Below, in pieces: positions 60,333 through 64,000 of a stretch of DNA of 64,000 nucleotides. The DNA comes from Gemmatimonadota bacterium (lineage in GTDB: Bacteria; Gemmatimonadota; Gemmatimonadetes; Gemmatimonadales; Gemmatimonadaceae). Position 1 is the first letter of the stretch. Each line of letters opens with the position of its first letter. The notes under the pieces are model-generated. The model saw only the letters and a program-made list of their open reading frames with translations. It ran no database searches and was not told where the DNA came from. Position numbers and translations under genes: made by a program. The DNA lies in assembly GCA_020161135.1 (NCBI GenBank), contig JAIUOB010000001.1:620001-684000 (forward strand), in the 5' to 3' direction.

Positions 60333-61598
60333 TCACCGCCCGCCGCGTCGCTCCCGCACCAGTAGCACGTTGGCCACCTCACGCTCGCCGCTCGGATCGG
60401 TTGGCGCGTTCACCACCGCTCCATCGATGACGAGCGTGGTGCTGCCGCCGCCGTCGAAGTTGAGCGCGTCCCAGGCGCCGAGGGCACGCAGCGCGTCCGC
60501 CAGTTCGACGAGCGTCATGCCGACGCTGGTGGCCGAGCGGCCGTCGACCGCGACGAGCCACAGCGTGCGACCGTCGCGCGAGACGCCCACGGCACTCCGC
60601 GGGTGGCGCGCCTCGGCGTTGCGCGAGATGGTGCCCTCGCGAATGGCGGCATCGGCGGCGATGTTGTCGCCCCCCTGCAGCACGCGCGGCCATCCACCCA
60701 GCAGCAACGCGGGCGGTCGAGCATCACGCTGGCGCGGCAGCGTGCCGATCCAGACACGCACGGTGTCGCCGGCCGCCACATCCTGCCACGCCGTGGCCCG
60801 ATCGCCGTAGGCGGCGAGCACGGCACCCTCGGGGCCAATGGCCTGTCCGCTGCGCGCGGCCGCCGCGGCGCTCGCGACATACAGCACGGTGTCGCCGCGC
60901 GTGCCGACGCGGCGCACCGGCAGCTCGCTCACGCGCCGCAGGCTGTCGCGCACCGCGCCATGCACGGTGTCCACGGCGGCCGTGGCGCCGAAGCGTGGCG
61001 TGTAGAGCGCGGTGCCCTCGTGACGGCCGGTGGGGAGCGCGTTGACGGACAGCAGCGGGACGTGGCGCCCACGCACCCATGCGTGTCCATCCGGCACGAA
61101 GCGCTCGACCGCGCCCACGCCACTCCGGCTCAGCGCGAACTGCGCGTGGACGTTGTCATACGTGTCGAAGGGCGACTCCGTGAGCATGAGCCCCTTCCAC
61201 CACTCTCCCGCCGTGACCTGGCTGTTCTCGCTGCGGCCGGTGGCGAGGTCGAAGAAGTCGGCGTTGATGGCGACGCGCACACGGCTGGTGCTGTCGTTCA
61301 TGCGCGCCGCGATGACCGAGGGGCGCTCGCGTCCCGTGAGCGCATCGCGGGCGTGCACCGCCTCGAGCGAGAGCGCGGTGCGGCTGAGATCGACGCGCAC
61401 CACGTGCAGCGTCCAGGGGCCGCGTGGGTCACGCAGTCGCGTCCAGGTGAGGCCACGCGCGAGGGTGCTGTCGCGACGGTCGACGCGTGCCGCTGGTGCC
61501 GACGGCCGCTGCGCCGGCAGGAGCGTGGGGAGGAGCGTCGGCGCGAGGAGGCAGAGCGCGATGGCGCGCGGGAGGAACGCTGGGAGGAACGCTGGCAT
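60333..61598 (-). CDS. Phosphodiester glycosidase (NAGPA) family exported protein
   Basis: The 421-residue protein has a signal peptide (LCLLAPTLLPTLLPAQ). The family core shows SVIAARMNDSTSRVRVAINADFFDLATG, WLVAVDGRSATSVGMTLVELADALRALGAWDALNFDGGGSTTLVIDG (the NFDGGGS signature) and ANVLLVRER at the end. NAGPA-type enzymes hydrolyse sugar-1-phosphate diesters; bacterial members act on the envelope. Its N-terminal region overlaps a purine-rich repeat tract (61510-61600) coding for LLPTLLP. It is followed 43 bp upstream by the hybrid kinase stop. Confidence 0.88.
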   Translation of the reverse strand: MPAFLPAFLPRAIALCLLAPTLLPTLLPAQRPSAPAARVDRRDSTLARGLTWTRLRDPRGPWTLHVVRVDLSRTALSLEAVHARDALTGRERPSVIAARMNDSTSRVRVAINADFFDLATGRSENSQVTAGEWWKGLMLTESPFDTYDNVHAQFALSRSGVGAVERFVPDGHAWVRGRHVPLLSVNALPTGRHEGTALYTPRFGATAAVDTVHGAVRDSLRRVSELPVRRVGTRGDTVLYVASAAAAARSGQAIGPEGAVLAAYGDRATAWQDVAAGDTVRVWIGTLPRQRDARPPALLLGGWPRVLQGGDNIAADAAIREGTISRNAEARHPRSAVGVSRDGRTLWLVAVDGRSATSVGMTLVELADALRALGAWDALNFDGGGSTTLVIDGAVVNAPTDPSGEREVANVLLVRERRGGR

Positions 61599-61641
61599 GC
61601 GGACAAGCTACGAGGGCGGGAGCGGTCGCGCTCCGGCGGGC

Positions 61642-63969
61642 TCAGGATGCCGCGCTCCGCCGTCGCAGCTCCGTGACCGCCGAGAGCAGTTCACGGGCGC
61701 CATACGGCTTCTGCATGAAGTGCACACGGCGGTCGGTCACGAACACGTCATCGTCGCACAGGGCGTCGCTGTAGCCGCTGGTGAGCAGCACCGGCAAGGC
61801 AGGCCACCGCGTGCGCAGCGCCCGCAGCGTCTCGAGGCCGTTCATGCGTGGCATGAGCATGTCGAGCACCACGCAGCCGACGTCCGGGTGCGCCTCGAGA
61901 CGGAGGAGGGCGTCGTGACCGTCTTCCGCCTCCACGACGTGGTGTCCGGCGCGCCGCAGCACGCGCGCCGCGAGCGCACGCAGCGTCGGCTCGTCGTCCA
62001 CCACCAGCACGACCTGCGGGGACCCGCCGTCGGCCCCGATCGTGGTCGTCCGTGTGTCGAACCCACCGAGCGCCACGACGCCGTCCACCGGCGTGGTCAT
62101 GCGCACCGCGCGCGTCGACTCGGGGGTGGGCATGTGCGCCGGCAGGTGCACACGGAAGCAGCTCCCGGCGCCGGGGCGCGACTCACAGGCGATGGCGCCG
62201 TCGTGACTGCGGAGGATGCCCAGGACCGCGGCGAGACCCAGTCCGCGCCCCACGAACTTGGTGCTGAAGAACGGATCGAAGATGCGCTGCTGCATCTCGC
62301 GCGACATGCCGACGCCGGTGTCGATGACCTCGAGCACCACGTAGCGCCCTGCGGGCAGTGCCTCCTGCCCGTACGCGTGCCGCACCGCGCCGTCGGTGAT
62401 CATCGTCGACGTGATGCGCACGGTGACCGTGCCGTCGCGATCGCCGATGGCCTCGGCGGCGTTGCTGACGAGGTTGAGCACCACTTGGCGCAGTTGCGCC
62501 GCATCGCCGCGGACGGGCGGCGCATCCGCGGCCAGTTCGAGGTGCAGCGCGGCCTTCTTGGACAAGAGGGAGCGCAGCAGGTCGGCGGTGTCGCGCACGA
62601 GCGCGCCGAGGTGCACGGTGGTGACGACCACTCGCCCCTTGCCGGCATAGGCGAGCATCTGCCGCGTGAGATCGGCCGCGCGCTGCGCCGACCGCTCGAT
62701 CTCGACGAACGGCTGTCGGGCCGGCGAGTCGGGCGGCAGGTCGACACGCGCCAGCTCGGCGTTGGCCTGGATGACCGCCAGCAGGTTGTTGAAGTCGTGC
62801 GCCACGCCGCCGGCGAGGAGACCGAGGCTCTCCAGCTTCTGCGCCTCGAGCATGCGCGCAGCATCGGCGGCGCGGGCGCGCTCGAGACGGCGCCGATCGG
62901 TGACGTCACGCGCGGTGCCGGCGAAGCCGGCGAGCTCGCCCTGATCCCCGACGACGGGTGCCACCGTCACCTCGTAGGTGCGGAGCCCGTCGGCCTCCCG
63001 CACGGTGCGCTCACTGGTGATGGGGCGTCGCTCTGCGCGCACCTCGTCCTCGTGCGCCTCGATGGCCGCAGCGGTCTCGTGCCCGACGAGCTCACGCGCG
63101 TGCCGTCCTTCGATCTCCTCGACGCGCTTGCCGCTCGCCCGCGCGAACGCGGTGTTCACCGCGGTGTAGCGCCCGTCGGCGTCCTTGACCCACATGAGGT
63201 CGGTCGTGTTGTCGAGAATCGCGCGCTGGCGTCGGGCCGCATCCTGCACGGCAGCACTGCTCGCGAAGAGTGCTGCCTCGGATGCGCGCAACTGCGTGAG
63301 CTGCTGTTCGAGCTGCTGCTGATCCTCGCCCAGCAGGCGCACCCGCCAGGCATCGCCCAATGTCTGCAGGCGCAGCAGGTGCGCCCAGTAGCCGCAGAGG
63401 GCGACGTGCACGAGTGCGATGCCGAAGTGGAAGACCAGCTTCGTGGCGTCGACGTGCGGCTCGGGGAAGAAGTGCACCGCCAGCCCCGCATTGTGGGCGA
63501 CCGCGAAGATGGAGTGCTGCAGGATGATGAGCACCGCGCCCGGCCACATGCACCGCCAGTCCTGGTACACGATCATCATCGTGAAGGCGGTGAAGTACCA
63601 GAAGTGCTGCTCCGCCTGCCCGTGCATCTGGAAGATGTGCAGGGCGACGAACGCCTGCTGTGCGACCCCCGCGTAGGCGCGTGTGATGAAGCGCCGTGGC
63701 CACCACCACGTGCACAGGGCAAAGAGCCCCCACGCCGAGGCGCCCACGAGCAGGGTTGGCCGCCACGTCGCATGGAACGCCGCGAGGCCCAGGGCCAGCA
63801 GCATATGCGTGCCGAGGAACCAGTGCATGAGCCGGTCGCCACGGGCATAGATGCCGTCCATGATCACGCGCACCTCGTGCGGCGCGAAGGCATGCGCGTG
63901 AGTCGGCGCGAGACTGGCCAGCGGGAACGCAGTGAGCATCAGGCGACGGGGACCGTCGGGACATTGCAC
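61642..63969 (-). CDS. PAS-domain hybrid sensor histidine kinase with receiver domain
   Basis: The 775-residue protein has six TMs (about 45-205), a PAS domain (ILDNTTDLMWVKDADGRYTAVN, ITSERTVREADGLRTYEVTVAPV) and HisKA with the phospho-His in LAGGVAHDFNNLLAVIQANAEL. HATPase_c with LRQVVLNLVSNAAEAIGD and IFDPFFSTKFVGRGLGLA, and a C-terminal receiver with D in CVVLDMLMPRMNGLETL and K in FMQKPYG, follow. Phosphate should pass from H to the D of its own receiver and then to another protein. ATG 63969 is used; ATG 63939 is possible. It begins next to the right edge. Confidence 0.92.
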   Translation of the reverse strand: MQCPDGPRRLMLTAFPLASLAPTHAHAFAPHEVRVIMDGIYARGDRLMHWFLGTHMLLALGLAAFHATWRPTLLVGASAWGLFALCTWWWPRRFITRAYAGVAQQAFVALHIFQMHGQAEQHFWYFTAFTMMIVYQDWRCMWPGAVLIILQHSIFAVAHNAGLAVHFFPEPHVDATKLVFHFGIALVHVALCGYWAHLLRLQTLGDAWRVRLLGEDQQQLEQQLTQLRASEAALFASSAAVQDAARRQRAILDNTTDLMWVKDADGRYTAVNTAFARASGKRVEEIEGRHARELVGHETAAAIEAHEDEVRAERRPITSERTVREADGLRTYEVTVAPVVGDQGELAGFAGTARDVTDRRRLERARAADAARMLEAQKLESLGLLAGGVAHDFNNLLAVIQANAELARVDLPPDSPARQPFVEIERSAQRAADLTRQMLAYAGKGRVVVTTVHLGALVRDTADLLRSLLSKKAALHLELAADAPPVRGDAAQLRQVVLNLVSNAAEAIGDRDGTVTVRITSTMITDGAVRHAYGQEALPAGRYVVLEVIDTGVGMSREMQQRIFDPFFSTKFVGRGLGLAAVLGILRSHDGAIACESRPGAGSCFRVHLPAHMPTPESTRAVRMTTPVDGVVALGGFDTRTTTIGADGGSPQVVLVVDDEPTLRALAARVLRRAGHHVVEAEDGHDALLRLEAHPDVGCVVLDMLMPRMNGLETLRALRTRWPALPVLLTSGYSDALCDDDVFVTDRRVHFMQKPYGARELLSAVTELRRRSAAS

Positions 63970-64000
63970 TACGCGTCACACCGCGCAGTCACGGCGTCGA

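Noticed and set aside
57939..60365. Rightward 808-codon open frame spanning two convergent genes
   Set aside because: Its product is Arg/Ala/Pro-rich, runs out of frame through the thioredoxin-like gene and antisense through the S41 gene, and has no family features.

Overview
This window is high-GC DNA (about 70% by eye) from a free-living, Gram-negative-type bacterium. The gene mix points to a Gemmatimonadota-like or related environmental lineage: an ADOP-type 'duplicated' ABC permease, several S41 peptidases and class-C beta-lactamase-like hydrolases, an ECF sigma factor beside a large membrane protein, SoxCD, and many Tat/Sec/lipoprotein leaders. The lineage is an inference from gene content; no rRNA or tRNA gene was seen.

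Layout. (1) 1-6784: the end of a membrane-anchored PQQ-type beta-propeller gene cut by the window edge, then four rightward envelope-glycan genes (GT39, GT2, YbhN-type flippase-like protein, FAD-dependent oxidoreductase). (2) 6799-19335: a 12.5 kb leftward defence island. A complete type I restriction-modification set (hsdM, hsdS, hsdR) is interleaved, with 4-10 bp overlaps, with a DUF262-DUF1524 (GmrSD/SspE-like) nuclease, an AlbA/Schlafen-type ATPase-like protein and a YgjP-type metalloprotease. It is preceded by a trypco2-like protein and an AAA_14/DUF4143 ATPase. (3) 19492-23730: a ygiB/ygiC-like operon with an ATP-grasp glutathionylspermidine-synthase-like enzyme, then a LytS/LytTR two-component pair. 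(4) 23781-30534: an ADOP permease, an S41 peptidase, a serine hydrolase, a small uncharacterised protein and an MBL-fold hydrolase. (5) 30580-35687: a redox/sulfur module with a PepSY membrane protein, a DsrE-like exported protein, a di-haem TsdA-like cytochrome, and SoxC plus SoxD. (6) 35843-48557: a second, mostly leftward surface-polysaccharide cluster with three GT2, one GT4, one multi-TM glycosyltransferase, a flippase, a Gfo/Idh oxidoreductase, an FkbM methyltransferase, a polysaccharide deacetylase, a UGM-like flavoprotein and two related small membrane proteins. (7) 48744-63969: a mixed region with a nitrilase, an AraC regulator, small enzymes, a class-C hydrolase, an ECF sigma factor coupled to a 719-residue thioredoxin-like membrane protein, an S41 peptidase, a NAGPA-type protein and a PAS hybrid histidine kinase.

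How the genes fit together: regions 1 and 6 probably build and export an envelope polysaccharide. Region 2 is a co-transcribed multi-component anti-foreign-DNA locus with an unusual gene order and is the best candidate for an under-described system. Region 5 probably oxidises reduced sulfur compounds in the periplasm and passes electrons to c-type cytochromes. Intergenic DNA carries short repeat arrays (7-bp units, an 8/9-bp 'cgcgaagg' type), a perfect 26-bp palindrome and several strong hairpins between convergent genes.
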